Below are positions 45,754 to 56,250 of a DNA stretch of 64,000 bases, piece by piece. The stretch spans positions 4,792,001-4,856,000 of the forward strand of contig NC_089241.1 in the NCBI RefSeq assembly GCF_000512585.2, given 5' to 3'. The notes beneath the pieces are model-generated. The model was not told the DNA's origin. It saw only the letters and a program-made list of their open reading frames with translations, and ran no database searches. The number at the start of each line of letters is the position of its first letter. Position 1 is the stretch's first letter. Source of the DNA: Kwoniella bestiolae CBS 10118 (Eukaryota; Basidiomycota; Tremellomycetes; Tremellales; Cryptococcaceae). Both the position numbers and the translations under genes were made by a program.

Positions 45754-47245
45754 TCACTTTGAAGGTTTCTTCGTCTCCCCATCGCGTTTGGTGGATTTTG
45801 GGGTGACTTGCGGTTTTTCCTTCACTACTACGTCCTTCTTAATATCCAGATCAACCTTCTCCACCTTGATATTCTTGACCGTACCTTTTCGTTCGTCCCT
45901 CTTGTTGTCCAAAGCTCGAGGTTTAGGTCTTAGATCTCTCGTCTCCGGTCTAGGAGCCATGAGTTTCTCGAACTTTTTCGCAACATCAAACCAACTTCCA
46001 TCAATCGGATCATTTCTAACTCTACAAGCTCGCATCAGAGCGACGAGGTATCTAGGCGGGACATGTTGGATATCTTCGGCATACCATGTGGAAGGATCGA
46101 TAGCATATTCTTCATCCAGCTCATCATCCCTTTCATTGAGTTCAAGTCCGGTATCAACATCGTGTCCATAATCGTACCATTCTGAAGGAGAAGCCGTTCC
46201 ATCATTTTCACCCAAGATACAGGTTTCGGCATCCATAATGGCATCATGACAAAGTTGGATATCTCCCAGATTCGCACCAAGGATAAAGATGAATTTGGAG
46301 GTGAAGCTCCCTCCACCGTCTTTGTAGCTTCTCGCAAAGTGTTTCACAGCTTCCAAGACGAGGTGACATTCGTATTTCTTTGCGAGGAGGATCGCTCTTC
46401 GAAAAGTACCGAGAATGTCGTCGGTAGGTTTGGGGATATCACCGTGGACGAAGTCGAGGAAGAGTCGGATGGTTGTTGCTCTTTCGATGAAGGGGTCGTC
46501 GAGATGGATCTTGATGGGTTCAGGAGCAAAGAGTGCGAGGTACTTGTTGTTGAGGATTTTGCTATAAGATGTAGTAGTGGTAGTTAGCTTATCGTGCTGA
46601 CATGTGCGATCAGATGTGGTGAGATAGAACTGGTAAGCTTGAGTGGAGTGTATGGTGTAAATAGGTATTGAAGCCTGTCATAAGACCCTTTCATGCTAGA
46701 AAGGGGACAAGAAAGACTCACCTTGCCGCTCTCACATACATGGACTGCACCTTGAACCCCACCCCATCAGAAGAAATGATCAAGAGATCTCCCTTGTGAT
46801 CCTTATACTTCTCGTCAAGCTTCACATCATTTCTCAAATTGAGAGTCAACGATCGAGTAGAAGATGAATCGGTTTCGGTGGGAGACTTGACATCGTCTTC
46901 TGATCTTTCTAATTTGACTTGAGGTGAAAGTAAAGTGGGCTTGACGGTTGGTGAGAGTGAAGCTTGGAACTTGGACAGCTTGTCGTTGGCTTCTTGGAGG
47001 GTCTGATCGATGCTATCCGCGGCACCTCGCTTTGTGGGCTTGGAGATGGGCGAAGAGGGTGTGCTGATAGAAGATCCGGAATTGATTGACTTTATATCGG
47101 GGGATTTGAAAGATGACTGGGGAGGGAACTGTGGTATTCGAAGGGGTGAGAGGTAGGATCAGCTATGTGACTACAGTACATTCACTTGTTCTGTAGGAAT
47201 GAAACGAATACTGGCCTCGAAATTGAAGGACGGCTTTGTTGTCAT
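45754..47245 (-). CDS. BTB/POZ-domain-like protein
   Basis: Exons are 47245-47186, 47128-46722 and 46561-45754. They total 1,275 nt, giving 424 residues. A disordered N-terminus (about 130 residues, with proline-directed Ser sites) precedes a BTB-type fold: GDLLIISSDGVGFKVQSMYV from residue 133, RAASKILNNKYLAL, IHLDDPFIERATTIRLFLDF and ILGTFRRAILLAKKYEC. These resemble the 'DlvliadggkfpvHk..L..aS..F..m' pattern of BTB domains in fungal families without a KELCH or zinc-finger partner. The tail is Lys/Glu-rich and ends TKRDGETKKPSK. The molecular role is unknown; many such proteins are expanded in Tremellales. The intron at 46562-46721 is unusually long (160 nt) for this window. It sits next to a decayed relative at 43297-44105. 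Confidence 0.8.
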
Positions 47246-47614
47246 GTTGAGCTAAATGTGTTTGTTTTGAAGTATGAGAGAAGAAGACGAGAAAAGATGA
47301 ATCATCTTGGAGTTGTACAAAGACATCTATTATATTGGTGGTAGTAGTAGTAGTATACATCATCGTTCAATCAACTACGCTTCTACGCTTGGACCCAGCA
47401 TCAACAATAACAATAACAAACGGTTGATTGTGTTTTAGGTGGACAACCTCCACTTGACACCGTACGAATCAACAGTCAATTACCCTGAATCAATGTTCCA
47501 TCTTGAATAATAACACTCACCTCCTGTTCAGACATTTCATCTTTCTCTTTCTCTCCTCCAACCACACGAGTTATACGATAGCACAGAACCCTGCTCTTCT
47601 TCTTCTGCCTCATC
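47246..47614. other. Bidirectional promoter region
   Basis: 369 bp between divergent start codons. It includes a GTAGTAGTAGTAGTA triplet run near 47339-47354. No gene is evident. Confidence 0.5.
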
Positions 47615-48280
47615 ATGCCAACCCTAGACCCATCCGACCTAATCCCCCTCTTCTCCCAACCCCCTTCATCCCCCACACTAACCACCTACCTCCAATCCCT
47701 CTCACCCTCCTCGACTCCAATACCACCACCAGAAATAAAGTCATACCCCGACTCGACATACCACAACTACCATCCCCTCGGCCTATCCCTATCATTCCGT
47801 CCCAACAAAGGACTATCCTCCATAGACATCTACAACCCCCCACCTCATCCTATACCCAAACGAGCCAACCAGGCACCATCACCTGTCTATTCTCCTCCTC
47901 CCGAGGTTACACTGCACTTCCCAAGCGACAATATCATCCTTCCACCCAAGAAGGAGGGGGATAAACCCCTATCTATTCCTCGTCCAACCACTTTCAGTTT
48001 AAAAGCTAATAGTACGGGAAGGGATTTCGTGAGTCATCTAGGCGAACCTACCAGGAAGGGGTCGGGAGGATGGACAGGATTATGGTTGGAGTGGTCTGAT
48101 GTATCTCTCAAGGTAGCGGATGGCGGGGAGGTGAGAGTAGGGGTGATGGTTGAGTTGAGGGATCCGGGGGCGAGGGAGATGATGACTGAAGAAGGGAGGA
48201 GGAAGGGGATGGGAGGTGTTTGGGAGAGGGCGTCGAGGTGGGAGTGGGGGAATGTAAAGTTCTTCAAGGTGGAGCAGTGA
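47615..48280 (+). CDS. Uncharacterised intronless protein
   Basis: A single uninterrupted frame of 221 residues, unusual among its intron-rich neighbours. A Pro/Ser-rich N-terminal half carries an ordered-looking motif (YHNYHPLGLSLSFRP, LSSIDIYNPP). The second half includes TFSLKANSTGRDFVSHLGEP, GGWTGLWLEWSDVSLKVA and VRVGVMVELRDPGAREM, ending SRWEWGNVKFFKVEQ. Together they suggest a small beta-rich domain. I do not recognise the family. The good context of the ATG at 47615 and the coding-like composition support it as a real gene. Confidence 0.7.
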   Translation: MPTLDPSDLIPLFSQPPSSPTLTTYLQSLSPSSTPIPPPEIKSYPDSTYHNYHPLGLSLSFRPNKGLSSIDIYNPPPHPIPKRANQAPSPVYSPPPEVTLHFPSDNIILPPKKEGDKPLSIPRPTTFSLKANSTGRDFVSHLGEPTRKGSGGWTGLWLEWSDVSLKVADGGEVRVGVMVELRDPGAREMMTEEGRRKGMGGVWERASRWEWGNVKFFKVEQ

Positions 48281-48585
48281 TATGAGAAGAAAGGAAGATA
48301 AATTGAAAGTTCAAGAAAATTATCAAACGTCGAAGATGACAACTGCATGAGATAGACAAGTTTACAATCTCTTCTGACAATTATTCGATGTACTCTTCAA
48401 TACGGTTGTCCGAGAGGATATCTAATCGGCTATCATCAACGAATCCTTCTGTCCCTGATATATCGAGACCCAACTATATATACCCTGCACTACCATATAC
48501 CCAACATCTGATCGTTATGAACATGCATTTTATACTATCTACATCTACGTGCCCTTCACCTCCCGTTTCACGTCCAATCATCGAT
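48281..48585. other. Convergent intergenic region
   Basis: 3' flanks of the 47615 gene (+) and the proteasome alpha-5 gene (-). It contains an ACTATATATACCC stretch near 48473-48485. No gene is seen. Confidence 0.55.
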
Positions 48586-49888
48586 CTATGCCGCAGCGAG
48601 AGTCTCAATGACAGCTTTCAACTCGTTCTCGCCCAAGATTTCGAATCCTTTTTCTTTCGTTACCTGTATCATACAACCATGTTAGCTGATCCCACCAAAA
48701 CCACCGCATGAACTTGGCGGGTGGAGTGCGGAGAGCTGGTTCCAGAAGAGGCGAATTCTCACCTGAGCAAGCTGAACGTTATTCTCATCCAATTTCTCCT
48801 CCATAACCTGCTTCAACACTTTCAAAGCTAGCGAATGAGCCTCCATCAATGTCATTTGCTATACGAATAAATTTGTCAGCTATTTCATCCGAAGGACGTT
48901 AAGGGGCGGTCAGCTGACTCACCTTGTGGAAAGCATCTTGTAAGGATTGTTGAGCAGCGTCTGAACCTGATCCGATGGCTTTGGCATCGTATCGGACGAA
49001 TGTACCTGATGGATCGGTGTGGTATCTATGTTCAAGGAACAGGATCGAATGAGTGTCTTGTAATACGTTACGTTTACCCGACGGGCTAGCTCACAATTGT
49101 GGTCCTTTCTCGTCTATACCTGCGATGAGCAGCGCTACACCGAACGGTCGGGACTGTTCATAGTCCAAATCAGCAATTCAACCTATCATAGAACAAGGGA
49201 GACCCAGCTCACCATCAAAGCATCATCGTCCTCCACACTCTCACCAAACCTCAACGCCAAATCACACACAGCCTGCGTGCAACTCTCCACTCCGATCTTC
49301 TCATCGTACGTGAAATTGTGCATTTGGGAAGTAACACGAGCATGTTCCACCATCGTTCGCGCATCTGCCGTTAACCCAGACATGGCCGTACCGATGTGCG
49401 AGTCAATTTCCATAATCTTCTCGATGGAGGATGACTCCAAAAGGGGTGAGGGTACTCTCTTCTCTACGGCCAGGATGACTCCCTCGGGGGTGGTTATTCC
49501 TACTGTTGTTGAACCGAGCTATGTACAAAAGGGATAATGAGCTACTGTGTAGGGTGATGAGTTCAGCGTACTCCAGCTAGCTCACTTTGATGGCTTCCAT
49601 TGCGTATTCGACTGATCGTGAGGTAGAGTTAGCGTGGAGTCTTATGTTATGTGTATATTGGAAGGATGGGTCGCATACCTTGGAATAATCGACCCTATGA
49701 TGGTTGATGTTAGCTGATGTAACCACTTCATGACCGTTAGCTCACCTCTGGAGAGAAGGTGTTGACACCACGATCATACTCGGATCTGAAACCACAGAAC
49801 ATCCATCAGTAACTTGGCTCGCAAGGCGATAACAAATAGATAATGAATCGTGGATTGAAGGATTGCCGACATACCTCGTTAAGAACAT
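48586..49888 (-). CDS. PUP2: 20S proteasome subunit alpha-5
   Basis: Nine exons: 49888-49875, 49785-49746, 49694-49679, 49611-49586, 49518-49213, 49153-49095, 49025-48923, 48858-48763 and 48663-48586. They total 738 nt, giving 245 residues, the family's usual length. It starts with the alpha-5 signature [20 protein letters not shown], followed by LFQVEYAMEAIKLGSTTVGI, the alpha-subunit N-terminal gate motif. SRPFGVALLIAGID and GPQLYHTDPSGTF are also diagnostic of alpha-5. Alpha subunits form the outer rings of the 20S core and gate substrate entry; they have no catalytic Thr. The first four coding exons are only 14, 40, 16 and 26 nt. It shares a head-to-head promoter with an RBR ubiquitin ligase, so two parts of ubiquitin-dependent degradation lie side by side. 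Confidence 0.96.
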
Positions 49889-50298
49889 TTTGCTTGTCTA
49901 TGGGAAGATATATAGGTGGTCTGGTTGGATAAATGGCTGTACCGATGGGGTAATAGCTGACTGATTTGCTCGCGATGAGGACTGATACTGATGATGGGCT
50001 GATCTATATGTCTTTGGTAGGATGATCAACGTTGTAAAGATGGAACCCATATAGATGATGCTCATTCACCTCCAACGATCACTCTACTTTGTCAACGACA
50101 GACATGCATGTACGCGTGAGTGTCTGATTGATTACGTATTCAAGATATCAGCAGATCACGTGGTATAGACGTACCCCGCACTGACCTCGGTTTATTTGGT
50201 TCCGAGACATGTCCACTCCTCTTGTCCACTTGTCCACTTGTCCACTCAACCACACCAAAGCATGTTCATTCCCATTTGATCATCATTATGTTACAGGT
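49889..50298. other. Bidirectional promoter region, proteasome alpha-5 / RBR ligase
   Basis: 410 bp between the start codons. It contains three exact TTGTCCAC units at 50222-50245. An in-frame ATG at 50209 would extend the ligase by 30 residues. Confidence 0.55.
50222..50245 (+). repeat. (TTGTCCAC)3 tandem repeat
   Basis: Three exact 8-bp units, with partial matches (GTCCACTC) on both sides. It lies 54 bp upstream of the preferred start of the RBR ligase. Confidence 0.85.
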
Positions 50299-53200
50299 AT
50301 GTCTTCATCTTCCTCTTCATCCATAGCGACACCCACAAAGAAAAGGAAGAGCTACTACAAATCAACAATCGATACCATTTCAGAACGTTAGCTGTATCGA
50401 TACTGGTAGTGACACCTTCCCTTGAACGAAGCACGGGGGAATCCCCTTCTCCTTGGGAAAGGGAAGGATCATGCCTGCTTCAGTAGCTGTGAGTGAGGTA
50501 CCAATACTGCTCGATAACTCCTTCACGGTGGATAGCAGGTTGAGCTGACCCTGCAGCAACACAGTCCCGTTCCTCCCTCTTCGGCCGTACCGATATCTTC
50601 GCCAATCTTCCTCCCGGTACATACCACACATCCGATGACAACACGGACGATGATGTGATGGCGCTGGATGAGGCTCCTGAACATCTCAAGAAATTTACCA
50701 ACAAGGATGCACCTATAGTCATCGACTCTTCCTCGGATGAAGAAGATATTCCTCCTCGGCCTAATCGACCTGGACCATCCAAACAGAAACGAATACATCG
50801 AGATTCGGACGAAGATGAGGAAGAATATATCCCCCCGCGCTCGCAGAGGGGTACACGTTCCTCTCCCAGGAAAAGGACGAAATCATCTACCGTACCTCGC
50901 TTTCAACAGACTCCAGCCGCCATCAATTCTTCGCTACCTTTATCCTCATCCCCCGCCCCCGGCCCTTCCACTCCGAGATCGTACTTGGCAGAAGATCACC
51001 TGAATCATGTGTTAGAGATCCTACCGGATATAGACACAGAATGGGCACTAGGGCACATCAACCAAGAGATGATACTTAGAAAAGATGAAAATCCAGCTAA
51101 TAGAGTAGTAGAAATTGCTCTAGAGATGGAAGGGGGTTATCCGACTTTCAAAGCTTCGAAGAAGGGTAAAGAGAAGGAAAAATCACCCGATACACCTGGA
51201 GGGACAGAGAAGTACCGAAGTACGGCTTATAAGATTGACGACAGGGGTGGAATAGGGTACTATCAGAATGCTGTTAGTCAACTGGAAGATGATTTCCCAT
51301 CGATCCCTGCTCCCTAGTATGTTACATCTTCTCCTCTCGCTCTGATACTCGGATTGCCGCTGACGTACGATTATGCTGCATTAGTGTACGAAACACTTTC
51401 AACGTCATGCAGAATCTCTATGTCCCCACGTATTTTCGACTGCTTGAGCATTCTCAGCTTAACATGAAACCATATATGGAATTGAAGCGGCCTAGGAATT
51501 CAGGTAAAGGGAAGAGTAAGGCGAAGGATGCAAGGCATGATGAAGAAACGGAAGAAGGAATACAAGATGTAGGATCAGCGGAATTTAAGAAAGAGATGAA
51601 GTGGCTGAAAAAGACTCTGGGTAAGTCAGTCGTCTACATACTCTACTTCGACATGCGCTGATCCAGTGATCAATGTAGCCAAGGAACAGCATGACAAGGA
51701 TGCGAGTGAAGCTAAGAGAATTGCTGATGAGGAAGCTCTAGCGGGTGGAGCAGGTATAGAATGTGGTTGTTGCTTCACTGATACATTGATGGTGAGTCGT
51801 CGAGCTCATGAAAAATCCATCTCGCTTACCATCCATCTTGTAGGCGGAAATGGTACAATGTGCAGAAGGGCATCTATTCTGTCGCGAGTGCGCTAGCACA
51901 CATGCCGAAACTAAACTTGGTGAACAGTCGACTGTAAGTCTTTAAACTGTTTACACTCATGATTAGTTCAACCCAGCTGACAACAGAATTCAGTCGATAC
52001 TCTGCATGGACCAATCCGATTGCACTTCTGCATTTCCCGAATCCGAACTCCGAAGATGTCTTTCTGAGAAATCACTCCAGCTGTACCATCGTCTGAAACA
52101 AGCCAAGGAACTTGAACAAGCTGAGATCGAGGGACTGGAAAGCTGCCCAAGCTGCCCCTATGCCGCTGTCATCGATAACCCCGATGAGAAGCTCTTTAGA
52201 TGTATGAATGAGGAATGCGGTCAGGTCACTTGTAGAGGTTGTGGGAAGAAGGAACATATCCCTAGAACATGTGCGGGTGAGTACCTCGACTCCTTCTAGC
52301 GAAACTCGATATGTCACGTCGAATGACTGATGATTGATTCTGGTAGAGGTCGAGGCCGATGTCAAGCTGAACCACAAACATACAGTTGAAGATGCTATGT
52401 CAGAAGCATTGATTCGGAAATGTCCGAAATGTGCAAAACCGTACATCAAAGATTCTGGGTGAGTGAGGGTCAATAAGTTGAGAGTAATAAGGTAACCAGA
52501 GCTACAAGCTGACCTTCAACTCTGGCTCAGGTGCAACAAGATACACTGTAGTAAATGCGGGACGCTCTCCTGCTATGTCTGTCAAAAGGCTATTAACGGG
52601 TGAGTAGGAAATACCGTACCTGTCATGAGAAAGAACTGATGATTGGGTCATTTGGCAGATATGAACACTTCGACCAAGGTGAGCGAGTAACGCAGAGCAT
52701 CGAGAGCAATCTCAGAAGAACTGACTATCGATCTCACTCCACAGATCCTGCAGCTTATGGTAAGCCTAGACAAACAGACAAATGTATTCTCTGGGATCGT
52801 GAGGAAAAGCAACATGATGATCAAGCTGTCAGTTGATTGACCCGAACTTTTGCTTGTGTTGTATTGACTGTTGTCCTCGAACATAGGTACGAGCAGCCAG
52901 AGATGCAGCAACTGCAAGAGTTTTGGCTGCTGCGCAGGAGAATGGCGTCGCGCTAAATGCAGAAGATGTCAACGTGGCTTTACCGGATTCACAGGGTCCC
53001 ATGAATGGTGGAGTGGGAGGGGTGTATATGGCTAGACATATTGCGCAGGCGGGCTTGGGACCTAGAATAATGGGAGTGCATGATAAGGCGCAGCGTGAGT
53101 CTTTTGGTTGATCCTTCTTCCGCATCGTGACGTGCTCGCCTTGCTCGCCCTGCTCATATACGTTATGTATGAGGGAACTGACAGAGCTCATCGGAGCTCA

Positions 53201-53723
53201 AGCGGCGGCCAGAGACGCAATGGCAAGGTTTCAAGCTCAAAATAATCCTCCCGGCGGCGTGCAAAATCGACAAGACCCGGATCCTGTCTTTCAGCTTGGA
53301 CGACACATGCTCCCTCCATACCGTATTCCACCACTCAGACCCTATGCTGATCCCAATATCAACCTCAACTTACCACTCCCATTGCCGGATCCCCTACACC
53401 AATTCAATATGGGTCAAGGAGGGATAGAAAGGATCATCGCCCCCATACCTCGCCGATGGCTTGAACAACCTCCCCCAATACCACCCATTCCACCGATCCC
53501 GCCTGCCGGAGAGCGTGATGACGATCTTGATTTTCTGAATTCAGATCAGGATGATGATGGTGCGCAAATGGAGGAGGAACTACTGTGGGATCCTGAGGTG
53601 GAAGATGAGCTGGTGGAAGATGAGCTGGTGGAAGAAGAGCTGCGAGCTCTAGCACAGAATGCTCTGAGGGGTAAGAGGAAAAGAGCTCGTCGAAATCAAG
53701 ATCCGCCTAATGTAGAAGGGTGA
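50299..53723 (+). CDS. RING-between-RING (RBR) E3 ubiquitin ligase, RNF216/TRIAD3-like
   Basis: Twelve exons: 50299-50386, 50557-51316, 51385-51620, 51667-51791, 51844-51933, 51994-52276, 52347-52458, 52531-52599, 52659-52678, 52745-52827, 52887-53094 and 53185-53723. They total 2,613 nt, giving 870 residues. A long N-terminus has acidic SSSDEED stretches. The RBR spans about residues 390-590: RING1 (ECGCCFTD, CAEGHLFCRECA, SILCMD), IBR (SCPSCPYA, FRCMNEECGQVTCRGC) and RING2 (RKCPKCAKPYIKDSGCNKIHC, SCYVC). The Cys of NKIHC is in the position of the ubiquitin-accepting residue. 'GLESCPSCPYAAVID' and 'FRCMNEECGQVTCR' are RNF216-like. The C-terminus is Pro-rich, then acidic (VEDELVEDELVEEEL), then basic. 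The long intron 1 (170 nt) uses a weak donor, GTTAGC. An upstream in-frame ATG lies at 50209. Confidence 0.9.
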
Positions 53724-54145
53724 GCGGAGAGAAGGAGGAGAAGGGGATGATTGGTATTGGTATATAGAATCGTTATTGACCTTCCAGCTTGTATTTAGTT
53801 GTAATTTGATCGTTGTATATCCTGTATCGCAGTGTACATAATGATTCGCATCTCTCACGTATGTCTCATGTATTGATGATATGTCATGTTGTCTGATCCT
53901 TTAACCAGTAAAATCGACTTCTTCTTGATACACCTTCGAGATCATGTTGAAAGGAGAGGAAGTGATGAAACTGCCGCTTGGATCCTTTGTTTATCCGTCT
54001 TGAGGAGATTAGATACCGAGCTTGTCTATCCTATCTTGCAATGCCTCGCAACATATCGATGGTCTGCTTCATCCCTACGTACAGTATCATACCTCAGACT
54101 TTCTATTGAAAGTATGCCACACCACCGAACAACAGCTTCTATCAC
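53724..54145. other. Intergenic region
   Basis: 3' flank of the RBR ligase and upstream sequence of the small CAAX protein. Frames at 53886-54149 and 54022-54402 overlap here, but their composition is not convincing. Confidence 0.5.
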
Positions 54146-54583
54146 ATGAAAATGCCATCCTCCAAACACTCAGAATACTACTACCACCGCAATGCCCATA
54201 TACCCTTTCCACCTGGAACTTACGAATCCCAACACCGATATTCAGATACCCTATCAGACGCCACCACACCATCATCTTACACGCACACTTCTACTACGGC
54301 TTCGGGGTCGACCTCCAGACAGTCAAGATCATGCAGACGGCGATTACCTTCGTTTGGGGATCTCCCGCCCGAGCGAGTGGCCGACAAGTCTCGCAATTGT
54401 AGACAGATAAGTGAATGGATAGAACATGGGATGAACATTCAAAATGAGAAGGCAGATGGACCGTGCTCGTATCCCCAGTATGATAGTGTACGGCATGGTG
54501 GGGCGTCCTCAAGAAGTCATGGTCGTGGGAGAAGTGAAGGTAGAAGGAGGGAGAAGAGGGGTGGTGCTTGTGTGATCCTTTGA
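54146..54583 (+). CDS. Small basic protein ending in a CAAX box
   Basis: A single frame of 145 residues (143 from the second ATG at 54152). The N-terminal part is Tyr/Ser/Thr-rich (HSEYYYHRNAHIPFPPGTYE). The middle is ordered-looking (LPSFGDLPPERVADKSRN, QISEWIEHGMNIQNEKADG). The C-terminus is very basic (RSHGRGRSEGRRREKRGGA) and ends exactly in CVIL. A Cys-aliphatic-aliphatic-Leu end is the consensus for geranylgeranylation, and the preceding Arg/Lys run would favour plasma membrane binding. It is not a recognisable Ras or Rho protein because it lacks G motifs. I cannot exclude extra 5' exons. The precise C-terminal placement of the motif and the polybasic run argue for a real gene. Confidence 0.55.
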   Translation: MKMPSSKHSEYYYHRNAHIPFPPGTYESQHRYSDTLSDATTPSSYTHTSTTASGSTSRQSRSCRRRLPSFGDLPPERVADKSRNCRQISEWIEHGMNIQNEKADGPCSYPQYDSVRHGGASSRSHGRGRSEGRRREKRGGACVIL

Positions 54584-55186
54584 AAATGTCGAAGTACGTT
54601 CGTGGTTGTATCTTTGTTATGGGCAACTCGACGGGTCATGGAGTGCAACATCATATCATAACAAAATGTCCAATATAGAAGTCCTATTTTACAAGGGACA
54701 GACGGACCGTAATAAATTTTTATGCATCGCAGATCTTCTCTAAATCAGAGATAATCCGGATTCCTGCAGATGTATTGCCTTGCCAGATTGATACAGTACA
54801 ATCTATTCTGTCTTGGGAAGATTGAAGCGTTATCATATCATGTACTGTACCGTGACAGCGACAATCGACATCAGTCTATCCCACTCATCCTTTGTCCTAT
54901 TCGACCGTGTTCCGATCCTGGAAGTATTCTAGCATCTTTGTATCTCACCTCAGAGAGAGTATGACGTATCAGTGAGGATTCGGTAATTGCGCTTCTTTGG
55001 TACGTAACATGTTCGTATTGTTCTCATCGATGTGATTCTCCCTTGACAGCGACATTACGATCTGTCTAATATAACCTATATAAAATATGATCTATCTACG
55101 CCAAACACTTGAGACTTTTAGATGAACATACAAGATCTGTTTATACCATATCAGACTCCATCCTATCATATCAGCTGATTGAGATC
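54584..55186. other. Intergenic region with TATA box
   Basis: Separates the CAAX-protein gene from the next open region. It contains a TATATAAAA element at 55077-55085. No gene is evident; the frame at 54770-54964 lacks support. Confidence 0.5.
55077..55085 (+). promoter_or_regulatory. TATA box
   Basis: TATATAAAA lies 102 bp upstream of the candidate ATG at 55187. It would place transcription initiation near 55110-55130. Confidence 0.5.
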
Positions 55187-55848
55187 ATGAGCAGTAGTCA
55201 ATCCAGAAGACCGACAGCCTCGCGAGGCGATACTTCCCGGCAGACTGTCATCGACCTCAGACCTCAGGATTTGCATTTCCGAATTTCGTTCTCTTCCGAC
55301 TCATCTCGAGAAGATTTAAATCCCGCTCCACGCCTCATCCTCAGACAGTCTCAGGCGATGAGAAAGATGAGTCCTCGTCCTGTCCCGAAGACGAGGCTGG
55401 CGAAGATTCCAGTCCGTGTCATTCAGAATACAGCGATCAAGAGGATTCCTTTGCAAATGCACCCTCTTCAGGAAGAATGCGTCGGACCCAAGACCAAGAT
55501 ACTCGGTCGATGACCAGTAATAAGCCCCTGAGACGGATGACAGAACGCATATCCCCCTCAAGGGGAAGTGCGAAGCGCGGGGATTCGCCTACTTTACCTT
55601 CGGGCAGTCCACCCATACTTCCCTCAGCGATTTCACCCTCCGAGTGCGAATTACTAAACAGGAGTGGAGATATCGCCAGAAAATCAAGGAGACAAGAAGC
55701 ATTTCGAAGTAATGGGGAATCTGAGCAGTCCAGGAACACGAACGGTGGCGGATCCTTCAAAGAACGGATCCGTGCCATGAGCACCAGTAAGGATAAGTCG
55801 GAGGATTTAAGCGAAGGTGAGATGACGGAGTTTTGGGAGGATGATTGA
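55187..55848 (+). CDS. Uncharacterised disordered protein; exon structure uncertain
   Basis: Two overlapping open frames conflict here. From the ATG at 55187 a frame reads MSSSQSRRPTASRGDTSRQ and stays open to 55513. Another frame is open from 55198 to the stop at 55848 with a clearly coding-like acidic/Ser-rich sequence (DEKDESSSCPEDEAGEDSS, GSFKERIRAMSTSK, ending MTEFWEDD) but has no ATG before 55477. A two-exon model, 55187-55415 joined to 55472-55848, uses a GTGTCA donor and a TTCAG acceptor. It keeps frame and gives 201 residues. An unseen upstream exon feeding the second frame is the alternative. No family is recognised. A TATA box lies at 55077-55085. Confidence 0.4.
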
Positions 55849-56160
55849 GATGATATGACATGTGGTTAGATCGACCTGCGAGATCACGATCGGGGCAGGA
55901 CACAAGCAGGATGGTATGGCTTTGTAGCTGGCTTTGAAGCTTCTTCTTAGTTGTACAGCACTTATAAGACTGTACCATCCTGTACATATATATTCTGCGC
56001 CACTGTCCATATGCTCCATGTGCCACTATGATGTACAGTATCTTATGTCATGACGAAATCTCAACCATTATCAGACGCGTCGATCGACTATTACTGTACG
56101 GGAGACATCTATCCACTTTGATAAAAGCATTGTCTACCACGAACGATATATATACACTTC
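55849..56160. other. Intergenic region upstream of APN1
   Basis: It contains the APN1 promoter, with a GATATATATACAC element at 56145-56157. No gene is evident. Confidence 0.55.
56145..56157 (+). promoter_or_regulatory. TATA-like element abutting an upstream ATG
   Basis: GATATATATACAC ends four bases before the in-frame ATG at 56161 and about 95 bp before the ATG at 56251. If it directs initiation 30-90 bp downstream, those transcripts would contain only the second ATG. Confidence 0.45.
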
Positions 56161-56250
56161 ATGCTCTTACGTCCTGCACAGCTCTTTCGCACGACCAGAC
56201 TTCATACCATACAATTAACCTCCTTCAATCCCCTCTCAAACTGCATCAAC

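Noticed and set aside
52762..52779. Possible 18-nt intron (GTAAG...ACAG) in the RBR ligase
   Set aside because: Too short to splice. Reading through keeps the frame and gives YGKPRQTDKCILWD.
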